Assembly: GCF_020216025.1 (NCBI RefSeq)
Contig: NZ_JAIWNC010000038.1
Span: forward strand, 39,893-103,892
Reading direction: 5' to 3'
DNA: 64,000 nucleotides
Origin: Jidongwangia harbinensis
GTDB taxonomy: Bacteria > Actinomycetota > Actinomycetes > Mycobacteriales > Micromonosporaceae
In this document: in pieces, positions 42,762-51,961 of the stretch
How the letters are laid out: the number at the start of each line of letters is the position of its first letter
How positions within the stretch are numbered: position 1 is the first letter of the stretch
Translations under genes and position numbers: made by a program
The notes under the pieces: generated by a model
What the model was told of the DNA's origin: nothing
What the model saw: only the letters and a program-made list of their open reading frames with translations
Database searches by the model: none

Positions 42762-45059
42762 ATGGCCGACCAGCAGCCGGATGACATTCCGGCGGCCGGG
42801 CCCTCCCCTGCCGCCGGCGCCACCGGCGCCGCACCCGGCCGGGCCGACGTCCGGGCCACGGTCGAGCCCACCCGGATCGATGCCGCGGCCCGCCTCGAAC
42901 CCACCCGCATCGACACCGGGGAGAACATCGACACCGGGGAGAACGCCGGGCCCTCCCCCGTCGATACCGGGAAGAACACCGAGCCCACCCGTGTCGATAC
43001 CGGGAAAAACACCCAGCCCACCCGTGTCGATTCGGCCGGCCCGGCCGGGCGCACCGGCGCGCGAACGCCGGCCGATGCCGCACGGCCCGCCGAGGCGCGG
43101 ACCCCGGCCGTCCCCACCGGGTCCGCCGCCGGTACCGGAAGCGACACCGCCCATCCCGGCGCCACCGGCGCCCGGTCCGGAGACACCCCGCCCGGTGGCG
43201 GCAGCGTCCCGGCCGTCCCCGCCGACACCGGTGCCGCGCCACCGGACCGCTTCACCCAGGCGGGTGACCCGACGCCGTCTGCCGCGGCCACCCCGCCGGG
43301 TGACACCGAGCCGCCCCGGAACGGCGGGCCGCCTCGCGCCCCCGAACCAGCCAAGAACACCGGTCTGTCGGGCGACGCCGGGCCGGCCATGGACACCGAG
43401 CCGACCAGAGACAACGGGCCGACCAGCGATAACGGGCCTACCAGAGACAACGGGCCGGCCAGGGACAACGGGCCGGTGCGCGACGCCACGCCGCCGGACG
43501 GCATCGCCGCCGTGACCGCGGACGCGCCGGTGCGCTGGGCCGGGTCGGCCCCGGTGCCGGCGGCTGCCCCCAAGCGGCCCTGGTGGTCACTACGCCGGAC
43601 AGCGCCACCCGACCCCGAGCCGGAGGACGACTGGGGAACCACGCCGGCCGTCGACCCCTGGGCCGGACAGGACACCCCGTGGGACCTGCTGACGCCGCTG
43701 GAACCGATGCCACCGACCCGGCTCGACCAGGCGCTCCCGCCGTCCGGGACGGACCAGCCGCTCCCCCCGACCCGGATGGACCAGCCGCCGTTCCCCGCCT
43801 GGGCCGGCCAGCCAGACCCGAGGCCGGCGACCCGGATCGACCGACCGGACGCCCCGCCCCCGACCCGGATCGACGGGCCGCCCAAGACCCGGATCGACGG
43901 GCCGCCCAAGACGCGGATCGACGGGCCGCCCCCGACGCGGATGGACGGGCCGCCCAAGACCCGGGTAGACGGGCCGGCGGCCGCGACCACACCGGCCCAG
44001 GAGGCACGGCCGGACCCGGCCGCACTCCCCCTGGCCGCCCCGCCCCCGACCGAGCCACCACCACCGAAGCGCCGCTGGGGCTTCCGGCGCGCCAAGCCGC
44101 AACCGGCCCCCTCGGTGAACCGCCTCCCGGTCACCCCCCGCCCGGACGGCCCGCCGGCACCCGCGTCCCAGGCCGGCGCACTCCCGGCGTACCGACGCGA
44201 CCCGTCCGCCTTCGGCGGCGGCCCACCCGCCTTCGGCGGCGCCCCACCCGCGTTCCGCGGCGGCCCGCCGGCCACGTCCCGCGGCGGCCAAACGCCCGGG
44301 TTCCGGGGCGGCCCACCACCCGGGTTCCGCGGCGGCCCACCGGCCAAGTCGCCACCCGGCCCGCCCCCGGCGTTCCGCGGTGCCCCGCCGGCTACCCGCC
44401 GCGGCGCCCCGGCCCCGCGCGGCAAACGCGGCCGGGTCGGCCCGCCCGCCCCGCCTCCCGTGACCCGGCGCCCAACGGCCGAACGCCCGCTCCCGCCGCC
44501 ACCACGCCGGCGCCGCCGCTGGCCCCGCCGCCTGGCCCTGTTCACCCTGGCGGGCATCGCCTGCTGCTGCGGCATTCCCGCCTACTTCACCTGGCCGGCC
44601 GCCGGGCAGCACCCGGTGTCGGCGGTGCTGCCGGACACCGTGGCGGACCTCAGCCTGCGGGACGACCGGGCCAGCCGCCGCGCCGCCGACCGGCTCGCCG
44701 ACGGGCTGCGGGAGTCCGGTTCCGGCGACGTGTACGCGGGCGTGTACCGCGACTCCGACGGCAAGCGGGTCACCATCGCGGTGACCACCGGGTTCCGGTT
44801 CCATCCGCAGTCCGACGTGGAGGCGGAGGTGGACCGGCTCGTGGCCGCGTACGACCTGCGCGACGTCTCCCGGTTCGACGCCGGTGAGTCCGGGGTGCAC
44901 GAGCGCTGCGGTGTCGGCCGAGCCGGCGGCGGGGTCGTGGTGGCGTGCGCCTGGGCCGACCACGGCAGCCTCGCCACGGTGCTGCTGACCCGACGGTCGG
45001 TGGCGGACAGCGCCGAACTGACCGGCGTGTTGCGAAATGCGGTGCTGACCCGCGGCTGA
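42762..45059 (+). CDS. Repeat-rich single-pass membrane protein with twelve TR[IVLM]D motifs
   Basis: 765 residues. About 590 residues of disordered cytosolic sequence precede a polybasic stop (RRRRRWPRR), one TM helix (FTLAGIACCCGIPAYFTW) and an extracytoplasmic domain (about 612-765). The disordered part has TR[IVLM]D at residues 37-40, 48-51, 76-79 and 87-90 and eight more in about 320-406, a TRDNGP tract near 210-240 and a PPAFRGG tract near 480-540. The ectodomain ends with CAWADHGSLATVLL and is related to that of the protein at 62060. T-x-x-D is the spacing read by some FHA domains when Thr is phosphorylated, so a phospho-dependent scaffold is possible. Function unknown. Confidence 0.8.
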   Translation: MADQQPDDIPAAGPSPAAGATGAAPGRADVRATVEPTRIDAAARLEPTRIDTGENIDTGENAGPSPVDTGKNTEPTRVDTGKNTQPTRVDSAGPAGRTGARTPADAARPAEARTPAVPTGSAAGTGSDTAHPGATGARSGDTPPGGGSVPAVPADTGAAPPDRFTQAGDPTPSAAATPPGDTEPPRNGGPPRAPEPAKNTGLSGDAGPAMDTEPTRDNGPTSDNGPTRDNGPARDNGPVRDATPPDGIAAVTADAPVRWAGSAPVPAAAPKRPWWSLRRTAPPDPEPEDDWGTTPAVDPWAGQDTPWDLLTPLEPMPPTRLDQALPPSGTDQPLPPTRMDQPPFPAWAGQPDPRPATRIDRPDAPPPTRIDGPPKTRIDGPPKTRIDGPPPTRMDGPPKTRVDGPAAATTPAQEARPDPAALPLAAPPPTEPPPPKRRWGFRRAKPQPAPSVNRLPVTPRPDGPPAPASQAGALPAYRRDPSAFGGGPPAFGGAPPAFRGGPPATSRGGQTPGFRGGPPPGFRGGPPAKSPPGPPPAFRGAPPATRRGAPAPRGKRGRVGPPAPPPVTRRPTAERPLPPPPRRRRRWPRRLALFTLAGIACCCGIPAYFTWPAAGQHPVSAVLPDTVADLSLRDDRASRRAADRLADGLRESGSGDVYAGVYRDSDGKRVTIAVTTGFRFHPQSDVEAEVDRLVAAYDLRDVSRFDAGESGVHERCGVGRAGGGVVVACAWADHGSLATVLLTRRSVADSAELTGVLRNAVLTRG
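43402..43473 (+). repeat. 18-bp tandem repeat (TRDNGP) in the membrane-protein gene
   Basis: Four 18-bp units encode TRDNGP, TSDNGP, TRDNGP, ARDNGP, followed by a partial VRD. In frame; the expansion keeps the reading frame. Confidence 0.85.
43855..43980 (+). repeat. 24-bp tandem repeat (TRIDGPPK) in the membrane-protein gene
   Basis: Five near-identical 24-bp units encode P-P/K-TR[IM/V]DGP. Synonymous differences between units are few (CCC/ACG third positions), so the array is a recent expansion of an older scattered TRID motif elsewhere in the gene. Confidence 0.85.
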
Positions 45060-45146
45060 ACGCGCCAACCCGCCGGCCAACGATGCGACACCGACCCGCA
45101 TCCCTACCGGCCGACGATGCGACACCGACCCGCGGCTGAACGCGCC
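45047..45146. repeat. 80-bp-spaced duplication spanning the stop codon
   Basis: The 20-bp sequence at 45047-45066 containing the last codons and stop of the membrane-protein gene recurs exactly at 45127-45146. Inside the interval CGATGCGACACCGACCCGC is also repeated (about 45080 and 45114). It looks like a small tandem duplication of the gene end, now reaching the last base of plsC. Confidence 0.75.
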
Positions 45147-45832
45147 TACTCGGCGGTCGGCGGTGTGGTGGTGCGCGGCGGCGCGTAGCGGGGCACGTAC
45201 TCCTGGCCGGTCAGTTTTTGGATCTCCGCCATGACCTCGTCGGTCAGCGCGCGCAGCGAGGTGCGGTCGTCGGCCCGGCCGGTGGTCTCGATCGGCTTGC
45301 CGAAGCGGACGGTGATCACATTGCGCCGCAGTTTCGGGTACGGCTGGCCGATCGGCTGCACCTTGTCGGTGCCGAGCATGCCGACCGGGACGATCGGCAC
45401 CCCGGCCGCCACCGCCAGCCGGGCCACGCCGGTCCGGCCGCGGTAGAGGCGGCCGTCGGGCGACCGGGTGCCCTCGGGGTAGACGGCCACCATGTCACCG
45501 CCGCGGAGCAGTGGGATGGCGCCGTCGAACGCGGTGAGCGCGGCGCGGCCACCGGCGCGTTCCACCTTGATCGCGCCGAGGCCGTGCATGAGTCCCTTGG
45601 TGAACATGCCGCCGATGCCCCTGCCGGCGAAGTACTCGGCCTTCGCCCAGAACGCGATGTGCCGGGGTACGACCGCGCCGAGGAACAGTTCGTCGGCGAC
45701 CGAGAGGTGGTTGCCGGCGAAGATGGCGCCGCCGGTCGCGGGGATGTGCTCGAGTCCCTCGACGTGCGGCCGCCAGCCGGACATCAGTGCCTTGCCGACA
45801 GTGACTTTGCCGATTGAGTAGAGCAGCGGCAA
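45146..45832 (-). CDS. 1-acyl-sn-glycerol-3-phosphate acyltransferase (PlsC family)
   Basis: 228 residues using TTG 45832 as start: a perfect GGAGGA lies 7 bp upstream and the family N-terminus (PLLYSIGKVTVG) begins there, while an upstream GTG/ATG would not match. Motifs: NHLSVAD (H-x4-D acyl motif) and PEGTRSP. It acylates lysophosphatidate at the membrane in phospholipid synthesis. Follows ileS on the same strand. Confidence 0.9.
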   Translation of the reverse strand: MPLLYSIGKVTVGKALMSGWRPHVEGLEHIPATGGAIFAGNHLSVADELFLGAVVPRHIAFWAKAEYFAGRGIGGMFTKGLMHGLGAIKVERAGGRAALTAFDGAIPLLRGGDMVAVYPEGTRSPDGRLYRGRTGVARLAVAAGVPIVPVGMLGTDKVQPIGQPYPKLRRNVITVRFGKPIETTGRADDRTSLRALTDEVMAEIQKLTGQEYVPRYAPPRTTTPPTAE

Positions 45833-45919
45833 CGGGTTCCTCCGGTCGGGGACTGAACGTGGGGGGCGAAGTGAGGTTATCGGACGCGACCCCGGAAATC
45901 CGCGTTGATCTTGGTGCGG

Positions 45920-45961
45920 CGGCCCGGACATTCACCGCTTGGGCGGCAAATGTCCGGGCCG
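45920..45961 (-). terminator. Hairpin between ileS and plsC
   Basis: A 13-bp perfect stem, 45920-45932 with 45949-45961, with a nested CCGC/GCGG inner stem. No clear U-tract on either strand. Could end the ileS transcript or protect its 3' end. Confidence 0.5.
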
Positions 45962-45972
45962 GGAGGCACGTA

Positions 45973-48900
45973 TCACACGCGCGTGACCGTCACCGTTACC
46001 GTTTCGCCGTCGCCGACCTCACCGGCGAACCCGCCGGTCGCGTCGCCCAGGGTGAGCGACGTGGCCAGCGTTTCGGCGGCCACGAAGTCCCGGTGCGCCT
46101 CGACCGCCGCGGTCACCGGCCCGGAGGCCGCGACGGTCAGCGCGATCCGGTCCGACACGTCCAGGTCGGCGTCGCGCCGGGCCTGCTGCACCACCCGGAT
46201 CACGTCGCGCGCCAGGCCCTCGGCGGCCAGTTCCGGCGTCACCGCGGTGTCCAGCACGACGACACCGGCACCGGCCGGCAGCGGCGCCGAGTTCTCCGCG
46301 TCCGCGGCCACCAGCTTCAGCTCGTACTCGCCCTCCTGCAGGGTCACGCCGGCGGCCACCGGTGCGCCGTCGACCAGTTCCCAGTCGCCGGACTTGACCG
46401 CCTTGATGACCTGCTGCACCTGCTTGCCGAGGCGCGGGCCGAGGGCCCGCGGGACCACGGTCAACACCTGTTCGCAGTACGTCGCCACGTCGTCGGTGAA
46501 CACCACGTCCTTGACGTTGACCTCATCGGACAGCAGGTCCCGGAACGCGGCCAGCGACGCCGCCGGCCCGGTCGCCACGGTCAGCCTCGCCAGCGGCAGG
46601 CGTACCCGCAGCCCGCGCGCCTTGCGCAGGGACAGCGCCGCCGACGCCGCGTCGCGGATCGCGTCCATCGACGCGACCAGCTCGTGGTCGGCCGGGTAGC
46701 CGGACGGCGACGGGTAGTCGGTCAGGTGCACCGACCGCTCGCCGGTGAGTCCGCGCCAGATCTCCTCGGCGGTCAGCGGTGCCAGCGGCGCCACCACCCG
46801 GCACAGCGTCTCCAGCACCGTGGCCAGGGTGTCGAACGCGTCCGCGTCGCCGGCCCAGAACCGGTCCCGCGAGCGCCGCACGTACCAGTTGGTCAGCGCG
46901 TCCAGGTACGACCGGACGGACGCACACGCGCCCGAGATGTCGTACTCGTCCATCTGCCGTTCGACGTCCGCGACGAGTTCACCGGTCTTGGCCAGCACGT
47001 ACCGGTCGAGCAGGTGGGTGGAGTCGCTGCGGAACCCGGCTTCGTAGCCGGCCGCGTTCGCGTACAGGCTGAAGAAGTACCAGACGTTCCACAGCGGCAG
47101 CAGCACCTGCCGCACCGCGTCCCGGATCGCCACCTCGGTGACCGGCATGTCGCCGCCGCGCAGCACCGGCGACGACATCAGCATCCAGCGCATCGCGTCC
47201 GACCCGTGCGTGTCGAAGACCTGGTACACGTCCGGGTAGTTGCGCAGGCTCTTGGACATCTTCCGGCCGTCCTCGCCCTGCAGGATGCCGTGGCTCAGGC
47301 AGTTGCGGAACGCCGGCCGGTCGAACAGCGCCGTGGCCAGCACGTGCATGGTGTAGAACCAGCCACGGGTCTGGCCGATGTACTCGACGATGAAGTCGCC
47401 CGGGTAGTGGTGCTCGAACCAGTCCTTGTTCTCGAACGGGTAGTGCACCTGGGCGAACGGCATCGACCCGGACTCGAACCAGCAGTCCAGCACCTCGGGC
47501 ACGCGCCGCATCACCGACCGGCCGGTCGGGTCGTCCGGGTTCGGGCGGGTGAGCTGATCGATGTGCGGACGGTGCAGATCTGTCACCCGCACACCGAAGT
47601 CCCGTTCCAGGTCGGCCATCGACCCGTAGACGTCCACCCGGGGGTACTGCGGGTCGTCCGACTTCCACACCGGGATCGGCGAGCCCCAGAACCGGTTCCG
47701 GGAGATCGACCAGTCCCGCGCGTTGGCCAGCCACTTGCCGAACGAACCGTCCTTGATGTGCGCCGGGGTCCAGGTGATCTGCTGGTTCAGCTCGACCATC
47801 CGGTCCCGGAACCGGGTCACCGCGACGAACCAGGACGACACCGCCTTGTACACCAGCGGGGTGTCGCAGCGCCAGCAGTGCGGGTACGAGTGCGTGTAGC
47901 CGTCGTGCCGCAGCACCACGCCTCGCTCCTTGAGCGCCGCGATGATCGGCTTGTTCGCGTCGAAGACCTGCACGCCCTGGTAGTCCGGCACCAGCGCGGT
48001 GAACCGGGTGTGGTCGTCCACCGTGACCACGGTCGGGATGCCGGCCGCGTTGCAGGCCAGCTGGTCGTCCTCGCCGAACGCCGGCGCCATGTGCACCACG
48101 CCGGTGCCGTCCTCGGTGGTCACGAAGTCCGCGCCGAGCACCTGGAACGCGTTCTCGCCGCCGGGCTCGACGAGGTAGTCGAACAGCGGCGTGTACCGGC
48201 GCCCGACCAGGTCGCGGCCCAGCACGGTGCCGGTCTGCTCGTACCCCTCGAGTTCCTTGGCGTAGGCACCCACCCGGCCGGCGCCGAGCAGCAGCTTCTG
48301 CCCGTCCTTCTCCAGCACCGCGTACTCGATGTCCGGGCCGACGGCCAGCGCCAGGTTGGACGGCAGCGTCCACGGCGTGGTGGTCCACACCGCGATGTCC
48401 TCCCCGGTGTCGAGGCGGAACCGCACGGTCAGCGCCGGGTCGGTCCGGTCCCGGTACACGTCGTCCATCCGGGTCTCGGTGTTCGACAGCGGCGTCTCGC
48501 ACCGGAAGCAGTACGCCAGCACCCGGAAGCCCTCGTACACCAGGCCCTTGTCGTGCAGCGTCTTGAACGCCCACATCACGGACTCCATGTAGTCCGGGTC
48601 GAGCGTCTTGTAGTCGTCGGCGAAGTCCACCCAGCGGGCCTGCCGGGTGACGTACCGCTCCCAGTCCTGGGTGTACGCGAGCACCGACGTCCGGCAGGCG
48701 TCGTTGAACTGCTCCACGCCCAGCGCCACGATCTGCGCCTTGGTGGTGATGCCGAGCTGCTTCTCCGCCTCCACCTCGGCGGGCAGGCCGTGGCAGTCCC
48801 AGCCGAAGCGGCGCTCCACGTGCCGGCCGCGCATGGTCTGGTAGCGCGGGACCACGTCCTTGACGTACCCGGTGAACAGGTGCCCGTAGTGCGGCAGCCC

Positions 48901-49086
48901 GTTGGCGAACGGCGGCCCGTCGTAGAAGACGTACTCGTTGCTGCCGTTCTGCCCGGCCGGGCGCTGGTCGACGCTGGCTTCGAACGTCTTGTCCGCCTGC
49001 CAGTGCTCCAGCACGGCGCGCTCGACGGCGGGCAGGTCGGGGCTCGCCGGTACGCCGGCGGCGTCGGTGTGCTTCGGGTAGGCCAT
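45973..49086 (-). CDS. ileS: Isoleucyl-tRNA synthetase, eukaryal-type
   Basis: 1037 residues. Class I synthetase with PFANGLPHYGHL (HIGH position) and GRKMSKSLRN (KMSKS), a long CP1 editing domain, and C-terminal anticodon-binding region. Length and the HYGHLFTGYVKDVVPRY and FGWDCHGLP segments place it with the eukaryal-type enzymes (as in mycobacteria), a group that is generally mupirocin-tolerant. ATG start preceded by GAGGAG. It lies behind a T-box that senses uncharged tRNA-Ile. Confidence 0.96.
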   Translation of the reverse strand: MAYPKHTDAAGVPASPDLPAVERAVLEHWQADKTFEASVDQRPAGQNGSNEYVFYDGPPFANGLPHYGHLFTGYVKDVVPRYQTMRGRHVERRFGWDCHGLPAEVEAEKQLGITTKAQIVALGVEQFNDACRTSVLAYTQDWERYVTRQARWVDFADDYKTLDPDYMESVMWAFKTLHDKGLVYEGFRVLAYCFRCETPLSNTETRMDDVYRDRTDPALTVRFRLDTGEDIAVWTTTPWTLPSNLALAVGPDIEYAVLEKDGQKLLLGAGRVGAYAKELEGYEQTGTVLGRDLVGRRYTPLFDYLVEPGGENAFQVLGADFVTTEDGTGVVHMAPAFGEDDQLACNAAGIPTVVTVDDHTRFTALVPDYQGVQVFDANKPIIAALKERGVVLRHDGYTHSYPHCWRCDTPLVYKAVSSWFVAVTRFRDRMVELNQQITWTPAHIKDGSFGKWLANARDWSISRNRFWGSPIPVWKSDDPQYPRVDVYGSMADLERDFGVRVTDLHRPHIDQLTRPNPDDPTGRSVMRRVPEVLDCWFESGSMPFAQVHYPFENKDWFEHHYPGDFIVEYIGQTRGWFYTMHVLATALFDRPAFRNCLSHGILQGEDGRKMSKSLRNYPDVYQVFDTHGSDAMRWMLMSSPVLRGGDMPVTEVAIRDAVRQVLLPLWNVWYFFSLYANAAGYEAGFRSDSTHLLDRYVLAKTGELVADVERQMDEYDISGACASVRSYLDALTNWYVRRSRDRFWAGDADAFDTLATVLETLCRVVAPLAPLTAEEIWRGLTGERSVHLTDYPSPSGYPADHELVASMDAIRDAASAALSLRKARGLRVRLPLARLTVATGPAASLAAFRDLLSDEVNVKDVVFTDDVATYCEQVLTVVPRALGPRLGKQVQQVIKAVKSGDWELVDGAPVAAGVTLQEGEYELKLVAADAENSAPLPAGAGVVVLDTAVTPELAAEGLARDVIRVVQQARRDADLDVSDRIALTVAASGPVTAAVEAHRDFVAAETLATSLTLGDATGGFAGEVGDGETVTVTVTRV

Positions 49087-49090
49087 CGTT

Positions 49091-49288
49091 CTCCTCGCAG
49101 CTCAGGTTCGACTGCGAGGACGAGCTCACGCCCGCGGTACCACCTCGCTTGACGGGGAATCCCGCCCGCTCGTCGCCGGATGCTGCGCGGTCCGGTGTCC
49201 GCCCGGTTCTACTGGGACCCCGTCTTCACAAGGACAGGGGTCCGTTCTTCCGGAGGCTCCCCGGTGATGGCCGGTTCGTCGCCTGCAG
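49091..49288 (-). promoter_or_regulatory. T-box riboswitch of ileS (translational type)
   Basis: Minus strand. The specifier codon ATC (49266-49268) lies in GCCATCACCGGGG, the actinobacterial short stem I. The T-box GGTGGTACCGCG is at 49133-49144. Downstream, CTCGTCCTCGCAG (complement of 49112-49124) is complementary to CTGCGAGGAG (complement of 49091-49100), which contains the ileS ribosome binding site: a sequester hairpin. Uncharged tRNA-Ile would free the site and raise translation. -10 TATCGT lies at 49295-49300, with the transcript start about 49288. Confidence 0.88.
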
Positions 49289-49329
49289 GGCACAACGATA
49301 CCGGCCACCCCCGGATTCCTTCATCCGAC

Positions 49330-50853
49330 TTACGGCGCCGGCAGCGTGGTGCTCCACAACGCGGCGCCGTCCCGGTCCCGCAGGTCGACCCGCAGGCTGC
49401 CGCCCCGGTCGATGTTCACCTCGCCGAAGTGCTGGAAACCGTCCGCCGGGGAGGTGTTCGCGGCCGGTGGGGCGTTGACGAACACCGCCTTCGGCCCGAA
49501 CGTGCCGTCCAGCGCGTTCGGCCCGAACGCGCCCGCGTGCGCCGGCCCGGAGACGAACTCCCAGAACGGGGTGAAGTCGCGGACCGCGGCCCGGGCCGGG
49601 TCGTAGTGGTGCGCGGCGGTGTAGTGCACGTCGGCGGTGAGGAACACGATCCCGGTGACGCCGTGCCGATGTGCGGCGCGCAGCACGGTGGCGATCTCCA
49701 GCTCCCGGCCCAGCGGCGCACCCGGGTCGCCCTGCGCGATGCCCTCCTGCGCGGCCGCGCCGTCCGGCACGACCAGCCCGATCGGCAGGTCCGCGGCGAT
49801 CACCTTCCAGGTGGCGCGGCTGGACCGCAGGCCGCGGATCAGCCAGTCGCGCTGGCGCGCGCCGAGCAGGCCCCGGTCCGGGTCCGGGTAGGTGTTGCCG
49901 TCGTTGGGGTCCTTGAAGGTACGCATGTCCAGCACGAACACGTCGAGCAGCGGGCCATGGGCGAGCCGCCGGTACAGCGGCCCGGACGCCTGCGGGGTGG
50001 GCAACCATTCGTGGTACGCCCGCTGCGCCCGCGCGGCCAGCACGTCCACCCGCTTCTCGGTGTACCGGGCGTCGTCCAGGATCTCCCCCGGGTACCAGTT
50101 GTTGGTCACCTCGTGGTCGTCCCACTGGTTGACCTGCGGCACCTCGGCGGCGAACCGGCGGTAGTGCTCGTCGAGCAGGTTGTACGCGTACTGCCCGCGG
50201 TACTCCGCCAGCGTCTCGGCGACCTTGGACTTCTCCGGCGTGACCAGGTTCCGCCAGGTCCGGCCGTCGGGCAGCGCGACGGTGGCCGGCAGTGGCCCGT
50301 CGGCGTACACCGTGTCGCCGCTGTGCAGCAGGAAGTCCGGCCGCCGGGCGCGCATCGCGGCGAACAGCCGCATGCCGCCGTACGCCGGGTCGATGCCCCA
50401 GCCCTGGCCGGCCACGTCGCCGGTCCACACGAAGCGGATGTCCTGCCGGTGCGCCGGCGCGGTCCGGAACTCCCCGCCCAGCGGCTCGCTGAACAGTCCC
50501 GGCCGGTCCAGGCTCTCCACCCGGGCGCGGTAGTACAGCCGCGAGCCGGGCGGCAGGTTCCGCAGCGGCAACTTGCCGGTGAAGTCGGTGTCCGGGGTGA
50601 CCACCGGGCCGCGGACCAGCCGGGCGCCGCGGAAGTCGGGGCGCCGGCTCACCTGCACCCACAGCCGGCCGGGCCGGTCCGCCCGGGTCCACACCACCGC
50701 CGCGTCGGCGGTGGCGTCGCCGCTCTGCACGCCGTGCGTCAGCACCGGCCGCCCGCTGGGCTTCCAGCCGAACGCGGGACTGGAGAGGAACGTGCCGGCC
50801 ACACCGCCGGCCAGGCCGGCACGCAACAAGGTTCGTCTGTCGATGGACGTCAT
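49330..50853 (-). CDS. PhoD-family alkaline phosphatase/phosphodiesterase
   Basis: 507 residues from ATG 50853. Twin-arginine-type signal (DRRTLLRAGLAGG), then PhoD-like N-terminal immunoglobulin-like part (about 30-130) and a calcineurin-type metal site: TGDVAGQG, HSGDTVYADG, WDDHEVTNN and LTADVHYTAAHHYD. Exported phosphatases of this family release phosphate from esters. A divergent regulator gene begins 69 bp away. No pho box was identified by eye. Confidence 0.9.
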   Translation of the reverse strand: MTSIDRRTLLRAGLAGGVAGTFLSSPAFGWKPSGRPVLTHGVQSGDATADAAVVWTRADRPGRLWVQVSRRPDFRGARLVRGPVVTPDTDFTGKLPLRNLPPGSRLYYRARVESLDRPGLFSEPLGGEFRTAPAHRQDIRFVWTGDVAGQGWGIDPAYGGMRLFAAMRARRPDFLLHSGDTVYADGPLPATVALPDGRTWRNLVTPEKSKVAETLAEYRGQYAYNLLDEHYRRFAAEVPQVNQWDDHEVTNNWYPGEILDDARYTEKRVDVLAARAQRAYHEWLPTPQASGPLYRRLAHGPLLDVFVLDMRTFKDPNDGNTYPDPDRGLLGARQRDWLIRGLRSSRATWKVIAADLPIGLVVPDGAAAQEGIAQGDPGAPLGRELEIATVLRAAHRHGVTGIVFLTADVHYTAAHHYDPARAAVRDFTPFWEFVSGPAHAGAFGPNALDGTFGPKAVFVNAPPAANTSPADGFQHFGEVNIDRGGSLRVDLRDRDGAALWSTTLPAP

Positions 50854-50909
50854 GGGTACGGAGTACCGGCCGCACGTGACAGGCGGACCGTCGGCAGGTG
50901 GACGATGCC

Positions 50910-50922
50910 TAAACTCGTACGG
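50910..50922 (+). promoter_or_regulatory. Leaderless -10 box of the ArsR-type regulator
   Basis: TAAACT at 50910-50915 is followed by CGTACGG and GTG at 50923. The 7-bp spacing is the leaderless arrangement and supports GTG 50923 over ATG 50905. Confidence 0.5.
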
Positions 50923-51933
50923 GTGATCCGCATCCAGATCGACGAACCGACCCTGGCGCGCACCCGGATCGCGATCAGCCCGCTCAACGAACTGGTCTGT
51001 GGCCTGGCCCTGCTGCAGCGCAACCCGGACGTGGTGCCGTGGCCGTACGACGGCTGGGCCGCGCGGGCCCGGCGGATCCTGCGCACCGACCCGGCCACCG
51101 CGCCCGTGCAGCTGTACTTCCGGCTCGGCGCGGTCTCGCCCGACCTGTTCTCCAGCATCCCGCCCGGTGCGCTGCCCACCATCACCGACGAACTGGACGC
51201 GCTCCGGGAGACGCCCGCCGACCTGGTGGAGGAGCAGTTCACGAAGCACTATCCGGACGGCGAACCGGATTTCCTGCGCCCGTTCCGTACCGACCCGGTG
51301 GCCGCGTTCGACCGGCTCGCCGACGGGCTCGCCGCCTACTGGGACGCCGCCCTCGCGCCGTACTGGCCGACCATGCGCGCCGCCCTGGACGAGGAGGTGC
51401 TGCTCCGGGCCCGGGCCCTGGCCGCGGACGGCCCGGACGCCCTGCTGTCCCGGCTGCACGAGCGGATCCGCTGGGAGCGGCCGGTGCTGACGCTCGTCAA
51501 ACCGCTGGAGCACGCGATGGAGGCGGTGAACCAGCGGCTGCTGCTGGTTCCGCTGATCTTCTCCCGCGGCGCGCTGATGTGCTCCGGCGACCACCCCGAG
51601 GTGGTCATGGTGACGTACCAGTCGCGCGGCGCCGCGGTGCTGGCCGACGGGCCGGCGCCGGTGCCGGCGGACCGCGCGGACCGGCTCGCCGTCCTGATCG
51701 GGCGCGGCCGGGCCACCGTGCTGCGGGCGCTGACCACCCCGGCCACCACCACCGGCCTGGCCACCGCGCTCGGCCTGGCCCCGAGCACGGTGTCGGAGCA
51801 CCTCGCCGCGCTGCAGGCGGCGGGCGTGGTGCATCGCCGCCGGGCCGGGCGCCGGGTGCTGTACGGCCTGGAGCCCACCGGCACGGCGCTGGTCACCCTG
51901 CTGGATTCGGGAGCCGCCGAATCCGTTTCCTAG
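50923..51933 (+). CDS. ArsR-type transcriptional regulator (DUF5937-like)
   Basis: 336 residues from GTG 50923 (ATG 50905 is an alternative adding six codons). An N-terminal domain of about 240 residues with TRIAISPLNELVCGLALL, which fits DUF5937, precedes a C-terminal winged helix (LRALTTPATTTGLATALGLAPSTVSEHLAALQAAG). This group often lies next to ABC exporters and represses them. The three ABC genes follow immediately, so they are its likely target. Ligand unknown. Confidence 0.87.
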   Translation: MIRIQIDEPTLARTRIAISPLNELVCGLALLQRNPDVVPWPYDGWAARARRILRTDPATAPVQLYFRLGAVSPDLFSSIPPGALPTITDELDALRETPADLVEEQFTKHYPDGEPDFLRPFRTDPVAAFDRLADGLAAYWDAALAPYWPTMRAALDEEVLLRARALAADGPDALLSRLHERIRWERPVLTLVKPLEHAMEAVNQRLLLVPLIFSRGALMCSGDHPEVVMVTYQSRGAAVLADGPAPVPADRADRLAVLIGRGRATVLRALTTPATTTGLATALGLAPSTVSEHLAALQAAGVVHRRRAGRRVLYGLEPTGTALVTLLDSGAAESVS

Positions 51934-51948
51934 GCCGGTCCCGGTCCC

Positions 51949-51961
51949 TACCGTTCGCGGC
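51949..51961 (+). promoter_or_regulatory. Leaderless -10 box of the ABC operon
   Basis: TACCGT at 51949-51954, 7 bp before ATG 51962. It lies partly downstream of the regulator stop, so the operon has its own promoter. Confidence 0.45.
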
